Notes: generated by a model from the letters alone, not told the origin. A DNA stretch of 64,000 nucleotides from Cynocephalus volans (GCF_027409185.1 NC_084463.1:109788133-109852132); one strand, 5' to 3'; positions 34,624 through 47,256 are shown, counted from the first letter of the stretch. Numbers and translations: made by a program.

Positions 34624-36239
34624 ATTCTGGCTTGACCCAGGGTAGTAGATTGAAACAAAAAGAAGATATCAGATATAAAATGATGCATGAAAAAAACTAT
34701 TTTAAAACTTTAATTATATGAATATATAGTCATTCCAGAAAAATATTGAAAAAGCAAACTATCAGACAGAAAAATATTAAAATCATCTCTAATATCACTA
34801 TTCATAGGTAATTATGTATTTGGGATTTATCTTTCTGGAATATTAGAAATATTAAAGAAGTAGAATCGAGAGTATTTAGTGTCTTAATTAGATAAGTATA
34901 TTAGTGAGAGGGAAGGAGCTAGGTATTTAACAAGTTTCTGGTTTAGGAGGCTGAAGGGAATATTTGTGCTAAAAGACTACAGGAAAAGGAGTTGAATTGG
35001 AAGGAAAGATGTTGAATTTTGTTTTGGATATTTTCTATCTGTACTTCCTTATTTCCTGACTTCTGCCTTTTCTCAGCTGAAATTTTTCTTGTTATGGTCA
35101 CCAGTGTCTTCTTTTTGTAGGATATGGTGGTTTGTTTCTAGTCATTTACTACTCCTCTGCATTGCTTAATACATTAACTGCTCCCTACTTCATGGTTTTC
35201 ATGATAATTCTTTGTCCTCTTTTGAAGAATACTCTTTTTTTCCCCACTGCTTACATACTGGTATCTTCCCCAAGACAGACTCTCTTCTCAGTCTATACCG
35301 TTTTTCTAGCCAATCTTGGTTATGACCTCAACAACCACTTACATGTACATAGATGATAAATAAATGTTTATCTCAAATACCAGAATGATACACATAAAGC
35401 TTATTTGACAGTTACACCAGGGTGTACCACAAGCACCTCAACCTCAGAACATCCAAATATGAAATCAGTATCTTATCTCCCAGACTTGATCTACTCCCTG
35501 TATTCATGATATTCAAAGATGGTACCACGAGCTCCACTTTTGCTCAGGCCAGAAACCTAAGAATTCTCATTTAACATTCACTAATTTTAACTTGTTCAGT
35601 GAGTGAATTCCTTCTTGTCCTTCATGCCCACATTCAGTCAAACACTGGGTTCAGGCAGGTCTCCATCTCCTTACATTCTTCACGTAGATTGCATGATATC
35701 TCTTCTCACTCACCTCCTAATGAGTTTTCCATATTACCTTTAGAGCAGTCTCTAAGAGAGAGTCTTGAAGGTCTTCATGATTTGACATAAGCTTAAATGA
35801 TCTAGCTGATTCTGAATCCAGAATGAATAAACAAATAATAGAATAAAAGAAACAATTCTGAACCACATACAGTATTCTGAACATGCCATACTCACTTGTG
35901 CTGCTACGCCCTTGCAATAGTCCCTGTGCCTTAAGTGTCCTCTCTCCAGTGTTTCCTTGTGATCGACTATTGCTTATCTTTGAAGAGTTAGCTCAAGGGT
36001 ACCAGTCCTGATAGGTACTTCCTTTCCTGGATTGCCACTGTTTAAGTAATTATCTAATTATATTTTAATTATTTACTTATTATCTGCCACAAAACTTTAA
36101 GCGTTCTTTGGTGATTCAGCACAGTGCCTTGACATGTTTTCGTACAATGAATGCTTTTGAAATGCATAAAAGCTCTCGAAATGCATATGATCACTACATG
36201 GTTAAATATAAAAGTTTGTTGCTCAGTGGAGATTGAAAC
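34624..36239. other. Intergenic, no recognised gene
   Basis: AT-rich with pyrimidine-rich patches (35060-35340, 35590-35780) that may be ancient LINE remnants. Nothing supportable. Confidence 0.3.
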
Positions 36240-37264
36240 AGCCTGATGTTGAACATATTGATACGTTTTGAAAAAAGAAGACTGAGGATGGTAGACCTGC
36301 ACCAGCAGATGTAAAAAATAATATAAAGCTGTAATAATGAACATAGGGGTATTGGGACAGGAAAAAACTAGATAAATAAATGAGATCAAATAGACCCATC
36401 TAAGTAAGAGACCAATATATGATAAAAGCAGCATTTTAACTCAGAATAAAAGATAGATTATTCAATAAATGTTGCTGAGATAATTATCTAACCAATTTTT
36501 TAAAAGTCAGATACCTGTCATATACCACATATAAAAATAATTACCAGATGGTATTAAAGCTTTAAATTTAACAAGCAAATCTATGAAAGTACTAGAAGAT
36601 AAAATAGAAAAAATGTTTTTATTATCTTGGAGTAAAAGGACAAATAAACTTAGGCATATTATAATGATACCGACAGTCAAAGATGAACAGAAAATTTTGG
36701 AACAGCTAAAGGAAGGCTTGGGGAGAAGCACATATTTCATTCGGGGAGCAACAATAAAAATAAATGCTGACTTCTCATTTTTTAAAAAAAACAAAAAACC
36801 CCAAGCTCCGGAGTTCAATCCCAGTACTGGCCAGCCACACACACACACAAAATTTAAATTAAAAACAAACAAATAAACCAATGCAAACAAGAAAATGGAA
36901 GAACTTTCCTAAAGTGCTTAAAGAAAATAAAAACAAAACTGTGAACCAAGAATTTTTAATCCAGCAAAAATATCTTCAAATATAAAGGTGAAATAAGGAC
37001 ATTTCAGACAAACAAATACTGAGAGGTTTGCCATTAGCAGACCTAGAATACAAGAAATGTTGAAGGAAAATGAAGGAAATGCAGACCCACAGAGGAATGA
37101 CGAGTGCTAAAAATGATAACATGGGTAAGTAGAAGAAACTTTTTTTCTCATTACATTATTTCTTAGAAGATAACTGGTACTCATACATTGTTGGTAGGAA
37201 TATTAAATGGTACAAGCACCTTAGAAAAAGGTTTAGTATTTTCTTATAAAACTAAACAAGCATC
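36240..37264 (+). mobile_element. Old L1 fragments, left flank of composite element
   Basis: Degraded plus-strand L1 ORF2 sequence. A CYN 3' scrap lies at about 36800-36850 (agttcaatcccagtactggc, then a CA run). The L1 resumes after the composite insertion at 39045-39180 (tctaccttatgacctatcac), which shows that the insertion interrupted it. Confidence 0.65.
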
Positions 37265-37358
37265 GAGGATGTCCAGTCAAGATGGCAGAATAGACAGTCC
37301 CCAGCGTCACTTTTTCCCACAAATCAACCAATTTACAACTATAAAAAAGCAACAACAG

Positions 37359-37504
37359 GGCCGAGCCCGTGGCGCACTTGGTAGAGTGCGGCGCTGGGAG
37401 CGCTGCGACGCTCCCACCGCGGGTTCGGATCCTATATAGGACTGGCCGGTGCACTCACTGGCTGAGTGCCGGTCACGAAAAAGGACAAAAAAAAAAAAAA
37501 AAAA
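37359..37504 (+). mobile_element. CYN SINE, GC-rich short subfamily
   Basis: Inserted in composite copy A. Target duplication aaaaaagcaacaacag (37343-37358, 37505-37520). The uninterrupted composite copy B shows the empty site in its homologous aaaaaagcaatgacagcc stretch. Confidence 0.95.
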
Positions 37505-38429
37505 AAAAAAGCAACAACAGCCAACCTGGGGCTGCTAGAGCTCACGGGAAGAGGAGGAAAGACCTATGGAGTGCATGAAGGTGGGATGATGAGAGAAAGA
37601 AAAAACCACTTGGACTGTTTCGAGCCCCAGCAGCTTCCAGGCTGGAGCTGCTGAATGCACGGAGCAGGCAGGAGCTGGCAAAAAACTGCAGCTGTACCTT
37701 TTGGATGAAGTTGCTTAGAGGAAGCAGGGGAGAAGAGGGCCTTGGTGGCAAGACCACTAATAGGGTGCCCGTAGACCCACATAAGAGTGAGGAGCCACAA
37801 CAACTGAAAAAAAGAGCCACTCAGAGGCCGGTGAGTCATCGCAAGGGATTGGAGCATGGCCCATCCCATGGGAAGTGTTTGGAGCACAGGTAGTGGGGTA
37901 AACAGGCCCACTGGGGGATCACTGGGGCACAGCAAGGACAGCTGATCTGACTCCCAATCAGTGCAGGACCACTTAGGGGAGACTGGTCAGGAAAATAGAA
38001 TTGCACGGGGTGCAGTTTGATGTAAAGACTCAGTCCCAGACCAGAGTTTCTACACAACCCAGGTGCACCCAATCTCACCAGATCCAGAAGTACCTATAAA
38101 GTCAACCATTAAAACCTGAGCTGCACAAAAAGCCTTCCCCAGAGAATCAGCAGCAAAGCAGCAATTTAGCTCAACCACAGAGCTCAAGTACAGGTCCCCA
38201 CAAGAAGTTCCCCCATTTTAGAAGTAAGCAAAGGACAACAAATTAGTTCCAGTGCAGAGGCTGAGTGGTGGGAACAGCAAATAATCCAACACAGAACTGA
38301 AAGAAAAACAAAGTACCCACAACCAGAGACAAAATTTGATGGTAACTAGTAAGTGTCTCATGTCACTAAAGAATACCTGTAACACCTAGAAGGACCAGAA
38401 GTCTCCTAGGCTACCAAGTCAGAAAGGTG

Positions 38430-38825
38430 GGAGGGCTGGGGGCCTCAGCTGTGCCCCCAACACCCACAACCAGTTCCATGGGTGGGGGCTGAGGGCTTCA
38501 GCTACACACCCCAACATGTGCAACCACTCCAGTGATGACCATTGAGTTGCTGCAGGAAGCACCCTGGACTCTCCCAAGCAGGGGCAGTGGGGGGCCAGAC
38601 ACCGAGGGCCTCAGTCACGTCCCCCGACGGGAACAACCAGCCCAGCAATGACCATCAAGCTGCAGCAAGAAGGGCCTTGGGTTCCTGAGCTGGAGTGGTG
38701 GGAGGTGAGGGCTTTTGCCACACCCCCGTGACATCTGCACCCAGCCTGGCAATGACCAGGCCACCTCTGGAAGCCCCCTGATCTCCCCTGTGGGAATGTG
38801 GTTGGTGACACAGGCCTCAATCCTG
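38430..38825 (+). repeat. VNTR-like tandem repeat of composite copy A
   Basis: Diverged units of about 105 bp with ggctgagggcttcag, cacccc, a caaccagcc-like motif and cctggactctcccaagc. The same unit type appears three times in copy B. Confidence 0.75.
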
Positions 38826-38949
38826 CCCCTCCTTCTTCCTCCTCCTTCCATCTCTTTCCCTTCCCCTTTCTCCTTTCCCTCTCCCTCCCAGCATCATAGA
38901 ATGTAAAAAAAATTAATAAAAAATCAAACAAAACAAAAAATAAAAAATA

Positions 38950-39015
38950 TTAAATATCATGATGTTAAGACACATAGACATAGACTTTGCCAATATATTA
39001 AAAATGTTTACCTCC
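38950..39015 (+). other. Probable 3' transduced segment of composite copy A
   Basis: After the element's first A-rich tail (about 38905-38950) come about 65 bases unlike copy B (atcatgatgttaagacacat...), then a second, pure A run (39016-39030) and the target duplication. Sequence between two A tails inside one target duplication is the classic mark of 3' transduction by L1-type machinery. Confidence 0.65.
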
Positions 39016-39189
39016 AAAAAAAAAAAAAAAACTAAACAAACATCTACCTTATGACCTATCACTGCCATTCTTAGGTATTTATCCATGCCAATTGAAAATA
39101 TATGTCCACAGAAAGTCTTACACACAAATGTTTATAGTAGCTTTTTATTCACAACTAAAAACTGGAAATAAGTGGGTGATGTCAGTATC

Positions 39190-40170
39190 CCTGAAGTGTG
39201 GCAGCCTGGCGTCGGGTGTCAGAGCCAAGATGGAATGAAGAAAGTAGCTTGGCATAGGAAGTTGAAACCCGAGGAGAGTGGATTAAAACCCAAGTAGAGT
39301 GGGTTTTAACCAAGAAGTTAAAACCCAAGAAGAGAGTGTTCTTACAGAGAGGCATGCCAATGTAGGGTTTCAGAACCCAAGCAAGAAGTGTCAGGGGTCT
39401 CCAAGTCCGCTCCCAAGTTTGATGATTAACTAGCAGTACTCATAGGACTCAGCATTTAGTCATAATCATGGCTAGACTTTATTATGGCAAAATGAAATAA
39501 ACCAAAATCAGCAATGGGAAAGACACAGGGGGCAAAGTTCAGAGGAAACAAGATATAAGCTTCTAAGAGTTTTCTTCCAATGAAATCACACGGGACGTGC
39601 TTCATTCCTCCAGCAACAAGTTGTGACAACACATGTGCAGTATTGTCTGGGAGGGAAGCTCATCAGAGACTCAGTGCCCAGGGTTTTTATTGGGGGCTGG
39701 TCGTGTAGGCACTCTCTGCCTAGCATGTACCAAAAATTCCAGACTCCCACAAGGAAAGCAGTTGTTCAGTATAAACTACATTGTTTATACAGTTTGGGCA
39801 CAGTGGGCTACTCTCCTTAGTATTGAAATGGTTCGAACCCTTCTGAAACCCAAGTTCCCAGATGTCAGCCAAGGGCCAACCTTAAAAGCAGATCTTTCTA
39901 TGGATAGCAGTCTCAGGCCTGCTATATTAACTCTTTTCTGCACACTAGGTGATAAGGATATCCTTGAGGAACAGCAGCTCAAAGCAAGCTTCAAAGCCAA
40001 AGGAGGATGAAGAGAGTGTCCACACAATGGGCAATGATGGTACTAGCCTGGTACCAGGAGTCAGAGTCAAAATGGATTAAAAGCACATCTGCATAGGGCA
40101 ACCTGGTGCAGGGTGTTGGAGTTCACATGGAAAAAGTTGGGTATCAGTGCAAGAGAGAAAAGAGTGAAGA
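39190..40170. mobile_element. LTR-like repeat, family uncertain
   Basis: The interior (gcatttagtcataatcatgg, agggaagctcatcagagact, tttttattgggggctgg) has the flavour of an ERVL-type LTR in antisense orientation. It is flanked by diverged near-duplicate ends containing gcagcctggcgtcgggtgtc and gcaacctggtgcagggtgtt. Short 18-20 bp repeats built on aaacccaag...agagtg lie at 39268-39338. The family could not be named. Confidence 0.4.
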
Positions 40171-41044
40171 AATAAGGGATTGGTTACAAACTGACACTGA
40201 TTTTAAAAAAAAGTAATAATATTAGGGACAATGGAAATATGAGATTAGAAACATGGAAAGGGAGAAAAGTAAAATGAAACCTGTGATATTGGATTGAAAT
40301 TGAAGGTATCAGTGTGAAATTATGGTTTTAGATTCAGTATTGAATCTATATTGGAAATATTTCCATCAATATTGGAAAGGGAGAAGTACAACTTTCTCTA
40401 TGGTAGATGACATGATCTTGTATGTAGAAGACCCTAGGGAATTCATGAGTAATTATGAGAACTAGTAAAAGAGTTCAGCAAGATTTTAAGATACAAGATC
40501 AAAATATAAAAATATAATTGCATTTCTATACACTAGCAATGAACAAATTAAGTAAATTAAGAAAACAATTTCATTTACATTAGCATCAAAAATAAAATAC
40601 TTAGGAGTAAATTTAGCAAAAGAAGTGCAAGACTCATACACTAGAAAGTATAAAACATCATTGAAAGAAAATTTTAAAAGACATATACATGGAAAGACAT
40701 CCTGTGTTTATCAATTGAAAGATTTAATATTATTAAGAAGACAGATTCAATATAGATTCAATACAATCTCTATTAAAGTCCCAGCTGCTGCTTCTTTGCA
40801 GAATTTGTCCTAAAATTCAACAAGTCGATCCTAAAATTCACATGGAATCCAAGGGACCCAGAATAGCAAAACAATCTTTAAAAAGAACAAAGTTGGAAGA
40901 CTCACACTTCCCAGTCTCAAAAATTACTGCAAAGCTATAGTACTCAAGACTGTATGGTATTGGTATAAGGATAGACATATACATCAACGCAGTAGAATTG
41001 AAAGTCCAGAAAAGAACCCATATGTTTGTGGGCAATTGATTTTT

Positions 41045-42038
41045 TTTCAAAAGTTTTTATTGTGGTAAAATACACATAAAATAAAATTTAGCATATAACC
41101 ATTTTTAAATGTACATTTCAGTGATATTAGGTACATTCATATTGTTGTGCAACCATCATCACCATCTATCTCTAGGACTCTTTTCATCTTGCAAGTGGAG
41201 ACTCTAGACTCACTAAACAATAACTCTCCACTACTCTGCCCTCAAGGCCCTAGAAACCACCATTCTGTCTATCTCTATGATTTTGACTACTCTAGGTAAC
41301 TCATATAAGTGGAATCAAACAGTATTTGTCTTTTTGTGACTAGCTTATTTCACTTACTATAATGTCCTAAAGGTTCATCTATGTTGTAGATATGTCAGAA
41401 TTTCCTTCCTTTTTAAGGCTAATGTTCCATTGTATGTATATACATTTTGCTTATCCATTCATCTGTTGCAGAACACTTGGGTTGCTTCCACATTTTAGCT
41501 ATCATAAATAATGCTGCAATAGACAGTGGTGTACAAATATCTCCTTGAGACTCTGATTTCAATTCTTTTGTGTATATACCCAGTAGTGGAATTGCTAAGT
41601 CATATGATAATTCCATTTTTAAAATTTTGAGGAACTGTCGTATTGTTTTCCACAGCAGTATACCATTTTACATTCCCACCAACAGTGCATTAAGAGTTCC
41701 AGTTTATCCACATCCTCGCCAACACTTGTTATTTTCTGTTTTGTTTTGTTTAGCAGTTGGCTGGTATAGGAATCCAAACCCTCAACCTTGGTGATATCAG
41801 CACCATGCTCTCCCAAGTGTGCTAACTGGCCAGCCCTGCTTTTTGTTTTTGTTTTTGTTTTTAATAGTAGTCATCCTAATGGGTGTGAGGTGGTGTCTCA
41901 TTGTGGTTTTAACTTGTATTTTCTTAATGATTAATGATATTGAGCATCTTTTCACGTGCTTATCTTCTTTGGAGAAATGTCTGCTAAAGTCCATTGCACA
42001 TTTTTTAATTGCACTGTTTGTTCTTTTGTTAAGTTTAT
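41045..42038 (-). mobile_element. 5'-truncated L1 inserted antisense in another L1
   Basis: About 994 bp of L1 3' end in reverse orientation, bounded by the 15 bp duplication gggcaattgattttt (41030-41044, 42039-42053). It is 5'-truncated within ORF2 and itself contains a CYN SINE. Confidence 0.88.
41740..41836 (-). mobile_element. CYN SINE monomer
   Basis: Reverse-complement monomer (agcagttggctggtatagg to aactggccagccc) inside the antisense L1. It is flanked by (gtttt)n tracts, so the target duplication is hard to delimit. Confidence 0.88.
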
Positions 42039-43430
42039 GGGCAATTGATTTTTGACCAGAGTGCCAAGACAATTCCATGGAGAAAAAATGATATTTTCAA
42101 CCAATTGTGTCTTGGAACAATTGAATATCCACAATGCAAAAGAATAAAGTGGGACCCCTACTTCACACCATGTAGAAAAATTGAGTCAAAATGGACCAAA
42201 AGCCTAAATGTAAGACCTACAATTACAAAACTCTTGGGAGATAACATAGAGAAAAATCTTCATGACCCTGGATTTGGCAGCGATTTCTTGGATGTGACAC
42301 AAAAAGCATAGGCGACAACCAAAAAGAGAAAAAAGAAAAAACTAGACTTCTTCAAAATTAAAAACTTTTAAACTTTAAAAGACACTATCAAGAGAGTGAA
42401 AAGACAACCCACAGAACAAGAGAAAAATACTTCTAAATCATATAGGTAATAAGGACCTAGTATCCAGAGTATATAAAAAATTCTTACAATTCAACAATAA
42501 AAAGACAGATAATCCAGTTTTAAAATGAGCAAAGGATGCAAATGGATGTTTCTCCAAGAAAAATATACAAATGACATTAAGCACATGAAAAATGCTCAAC
42601 ATCATTAATCATAAAGAAAATGCAAATCAAAACCAAATGAGATATCACTTCAGACCCACTTGGGTAGTTGAAATAAAAAAGATGGACCATAACATGTCTT
42701 GGCAAGGATATTGTGAAATTAGAAACTCATATATTGCTGGTACGAATTTAAAATGGTGTAGCTGTTGTGGAAAAGTATAACAGTTCCTCAAAAGGTTAAA
42801 CATGGAGTTACCATATGGTCCAGCAATTTGACTCCCAAGTACACACCCAGGAGAAATGAAAAACATTTTCACACAAAAACTTGTATACTAATCATCATCA
42901 CTGTTCATAATAGTCAAAAAAGTGGAAACAACCAAATGTCCACCAACTGATGAATGGATAAATAAAATGTGGTAAATACAAACAAAGGAATATTATTCAG
43001 CTATGAAAATGAGTAAATACTGATACACGCTTCACCATGGATAAACCTCAAAAACAGTATGGTAAGTGATAGAAGTCAGAACTAAAAGATGAGAAACTGT
43101 ATGATTCCATCAATATGAATTGTCCAGAATAGGAAATCTATAGCCACAGAAAGTCGATTACCAGTTGCCAGAGGTTGGGTGGTGGGGGTGAATGGAGAGT
43201 GACAACTAATTGGTACAGAATTTGTTTTGGGGGGGTGATGAAAATACTCTGGAATTGCATAGCAATGATGGTTGCACAGTTTTGTGAATGTACTGAAAAC
43301 CTTTGAGTTTTACACTTCAAAATAGTGAATATATGGTATGTGAATTAAATCTCAATAAAAATAACAGATGCATTCCTTGAAAGACAAAATTACTAAAACT
43401 GGCAAAAGATTAAATAATGATTCTAAGTAG

Positions 43431-44921
43431 CCCACCACCTGAAGCTGGTGTAGCTGAGAAGGGCCACGTCTCCCACTGCCACCCAGGCCGGGCATGGTGT
43501 TGGTCGCCGTCTGTAGGTGCCTAGAGTAAAGATAGCAGTAATGCTAACGCTGGCAAGCAAATGGAAGTGGGATGACGATCTCAAAGGGTCTGGAATGGCA
43601 GCTGACTCCACATGGAGGGTTTCCATGAGAGACAAGCTGCTGGTTAAAGAGGTTTCAGAACTTGAAGCTAATTTACCTTGCACATGTAAAGTGCATTTTC
43701 CTGAACCAAACAGGCTTCATTCCTTTCAGCTAACTGTAACCCCAGATGAGAGTTACCACCAGGAGGAAATTACAGTTTGAAACTGAAGTTCCCCATATGT
43801 ACAACATGATGCCTCCCAAAGTGAAATACTTGACCAATTCTGGTACCCTAACATTATAGACAGGTGAAATATGTCTAAGTTTATTGAGAGAACGTTCGAT
43901 TGGGCACTGGCTGTGCTCCCAAGAGAACATTAAAAGATGTTGTTTGGGGATTAAACTCATTTTTTACTGATCTTTTGGATTTTGACGATCCACTAAATAT
44001 TAAAGCCAGGAACATCATTTGCGGGACAAGGAGGACTTCCAGAATAAAGTAGACAACTACATCAAGTGTTATGCCAGATGATAAAAGGAGAAGATTGCAA
44101 GCCTGTGGACTGTGTGTTACAACTTGTCCCTAACATCAAACAGTGGGAGTTAGCCCCTCCTCTCCCCAGTCCTGGTGCTTCCTCTCAGTCCCACTGGATT
44201 GTCCTGTGACCATGTTGTCCTGAAGAAAACCATCTTCATGACTGCCCATTGTAGATGCAGAATTCAACATAAATACAGCAAGAAAATGTGTGTGGGCTTC
44301 TAAAGTGTTGTCTGCTTACCTTAAGATGTTTACTTTTTTGAATCTGTCCTGTATAGGCTGTGGATGAAATTCTTGAGAAGTTATAATGAACTCAAAATTG
44401 AGGTAGAGCTTGCTTTACCCTTTTCATAAGCAAAATCATTTTCCTACAAAGGTGATGCTAATGGTGTGTTCGGTGTAACTCTCAGATTGGCAATAAGAAC
44501 CCCGCTACAAACTGCGATTGGGTGCAGAGTCTCTCAGCTTCTTCCACACATGTTGGCCCTGCCTAGATGTCATGAAGCTTCCCAGAATGCATACAGTCAT
44601 TCACTGTAGATCTCCTACTCAAATGCATATTTTATTTAAATATATTTTAGAACAGATTTGTAATTTGTGCAAATTAATGCTTTAATTTTTCTATTCTCAT
44701 TTACTTTGTATTTTCATTTTATAGAGAAGATGGAAATGTTGGGTCAAGTAACTATTGAAGAGCTATACAAAGAGAATATGGAAGACACATTCTTCATTCT
44801 ATTCAATACAACGAGAATTCTGTTCTTAAAAATCTGTTCTTGCTTTCAAGTTTAGATGTGGCAAGAATGTTTCAGAGCTCTTTGAACCTAGATCTGGATA
44901 ATAAAAATGAAAACAGACAAA
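43431..44921 (+). pseudogene. UBE2F: UBE2F processed pseudogene
   Basis: Intronless copy of the mRNA for UBE2F, the NEDD8-conjugating E2 enzyme. The start codon lies at 43541-43543 (MLTLASK...). Blocks such as [20 protein letters not shown] and [20 protein letters not shown] are recognisable. The original stop region is near 44079-44081 (YARstop), so the coding span is about 541 bp. A frameshift at about 43763 (EEITV then stop) and later in-frame stops kill it. An aataaa lies near the end. The 12 bp duplication gattctaagtag (43419-43430, 44922-44933) marks L1-mediated insertion. It lies inside an old L1 and is not expected to be expressed. Confidence 0.88.
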
Positions 44922-45599
44922 GATTCTAAGTAGACCTATATCTACTAGAGAAATTGTGTTGTGTTTTAAAACACCTTTCCACCTAGAAAAGGCTATGCCC
45001 AAATGATTCACTGGTGAATTATCAAATATTAAAGGAATAAATAATATCAATATTACACAAACTCTCACAGAAGTTAAAGAAGAGGAAACACTTCCCTTTT
45101 AATTATATGTCTGTCATTGCCCTGATACCAAATCCAGATAAAGATACTACAAGAAGAAAAAATGTGGACTAATATTCCTCATGAACACAGATATAAAAAA
45201 TTTTAAGCACATATTAGTAGATCAAACTGTCTTAAGTAGAAAATCCTAAGGAATCTACACACACGTGTACGCACATAAACCTACTAAAACAAATAAGTGA
45301 ATTTCTCAAGGTTATAGGATCAGAAGGCCAATATATAAAAATCAACTGAATTCTTCTATATTAGCTATGAACACTGGAAAATAAAAAATTTAAAACAAAA
45401 TATTCAATAGCATAGAAAACAAAATACTTAGTTATAAATTTAATGAAATATATGCAAGGCTGGTACACCAAAATTTTCTAATTATTACAGAGAGATATTA
45501 GAGGAGACCTAAATAAACAGAGTGGTATACCGTATTCGTGTATTGGAAGAATTATTAGTGTAAGAGTTATTCTTCCCAAATTGATCGATGAATTCCCTG

Positions 45600-45965
45600 T
45601 TAAAGGAAAAACTTTAGGCAAATTGAATTTAACAAAGTTGAATTTGGGGAAGAAAAGGAAAAATAAAATTAAAAAACTATTTGTGAATTGGGCAGTCCCT
45701 AGAGTCAGAACACATTCAGAGGGACTATGGCCAAAAACGCATGGTCAGTTAGATTTACAGCAGAAAAAGGGAAATGATGGTACAGGAAAAAGAAGTGAGG
45801 TACAGAACAGTTGACTGCCTGCAATTGGCTGAGATTCAGCTATTGTCACAGAAGCACACGTCTAGTTAGGTTTTCAATTTGCCCATGTGCTTACATGCTA
45901 AGTTAGGTTGCAGTTCAAATGTGAGAGCTCAGGAATGAGAATACAGAGGCTTTCTCAGGCCAAAA
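45600..45965 (+). mobile_element. LTR-like insertion in old L1
   Basis: A block unlike L1 (ctttaggcaaattgaattta to ctttctcaggccaaaacttc) separates two stretches of ORF2. It resembles an ERV-type LTR. Family and ends are uncertain. Confidence 0.4.
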
Positions 45966-46654
45966 CTTCTTAGTTTGATTTAACACCTATAATACCAATA
46001 AAAATCCCATCAGACTTTTTTAAAAATAGAAATTATCATGCTGGTTTTAAAATTTATATGGAAGTGCAAAAGTGCTAGGATAGCAAAAACAATCTTGAAA
46101 ATGAAGTACAAAGGTGGAGTATTTACACTATCTGATTTCAAAATTTATTGTAAAATTATTGTATTCAAGACAGTGTGATAGTGCCAGCGACTAGATTGAT
46201 GGAATGGATACAGAGTCCGGAGATAGACCCACACCTATTCAGTCTATTTGTTTTTAACAAAGCAAAAGTTTTTTCAAGAAATGATGCTGGAACAGTTGAA
46301 TATCAAAAAAGAAGAAAATGAATTTCAACCCTATCTTACACCATTTGCAAAGAATTAATTTGAAATAGATCATAGCCCTAAATGTAATAGCTAAAATAAT
46401 AATGCTTCTAGAAGAAAATATAGAAAAATATCTTTGTAAACTTGGGACAGGAAGAACCCAAAAAGCACTAATCATAAAAGGAAAAATATTGATAATTGCA
46501 TTGCATCAAATTAAAAATTTCTCTTCATCAAAAGGCTGAATAGGCACAGAGCAGAAGAAAAGATTTGCAGTATAAACATCTTAACATAAACTTGTATCCT
46601 GAATATATCAAGAACTCCTAGAAATAGGGCAAACAATTTAAAAATGGGCAGAAG

Positions 46655-46855
46655 GGCCGAGCCTGTGGCGCACTCGGTAGAGTGCGGCGCTGGGAGCGCC
46701 GCGACGCTCCCGCCGTGGGTTCGGATCCTATATAGGAATGACCGGTGCACTCACTGGCTGAGTGCCTGTCACGAAAAACCAACAACAACAACAACAACAA
46801 AAAAAAAAAAAAAATTTAAAAAAAAATAAATAAATAAAATAAAATAAAATAAAAT
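46655..46855 (+). mobile_element. CYN SINE, GC-rich short subfamily
   Basis: Anticodon-site hairpin intact (gggagcg ... cgctccc). The long tail is composed of (caa)n then (aaaat)n. Target duplication aaaaatgggcagaag (46640-46654, 46856-46870). Confidence 0.94.
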
Positions 46856-47256
46856 AAAAATGGGCAGAAGATTTGAACAGTCACTTTACAAAGGAAGATA
46901 TACAAATGGCCAAGAAGAAGCACATGGAAAAGTGCTCAACATCATTAGTCATAAGGGAAATGCAAACTAAAACCACAATGAGATACTATTTCACACCCAC
47001 TACAATGACTAAATCCTAAATATCTGACAACATTCAGTGTTAGAGATGATGTTCAACTCTCAGAATGCTTATACATTACGAATGGAACTGTAAAATGATA
47101 CAACCACTTTGAAAACATATTTAGCTCTTTCTTTAAAAGGTAAACATACATTTACCCTATGGCTCAGCAATTCCATTTCTAGGTATCTATCCAAGAGAAA
47201 TGAAAACATATGCCCACAAAGAGCATGTATAAGCATGTCAATAGTGGCTTTATTCT

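Larger units (their letters stand above)
37265..39027 (+). mobile_element. Composite non-autonomous retrotransposon, copy A (SVA-like layout)
   Basis: Bounded by a 17 bp target duplication (37248-37264 and 39028-39044, one mismatch). Layout: a start with caagatggcagaatagacag, resembling older L1 5' UTRs; about 1 kb without coding capacity; then about four GC-rich tandem units of roughly 103-113 bp anchored on gagggcctcag (near 38438, 38490, 38603, 38706 and 38810); a CT-rich stretch (about 38825-38890); gaatgtaaaa and an A-rich tail. A CYN SINE sits inside at 37359-37504. After removal of that SINE the element is about 1.6 kb. It has no reverse transcriptase, so mobilisation by L1 in trans is inferred. 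It could instead be an internally deleted L1 subfamily. Confidence 0.85.
40370..43371 (+). mobile_element. Old L1, split by an antisense L1 insertion
   Basis: Plus-strand ORF2 remnants from the catalytic region (agatgacatgatcttgtatg) to the C-terminus and 3' UTR, with many stops. The interval 41045-42038 is a later insertion. Sequence resumes in register at 42054 (ttgaccagagtgccaagaca). Confidence 0.85.
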
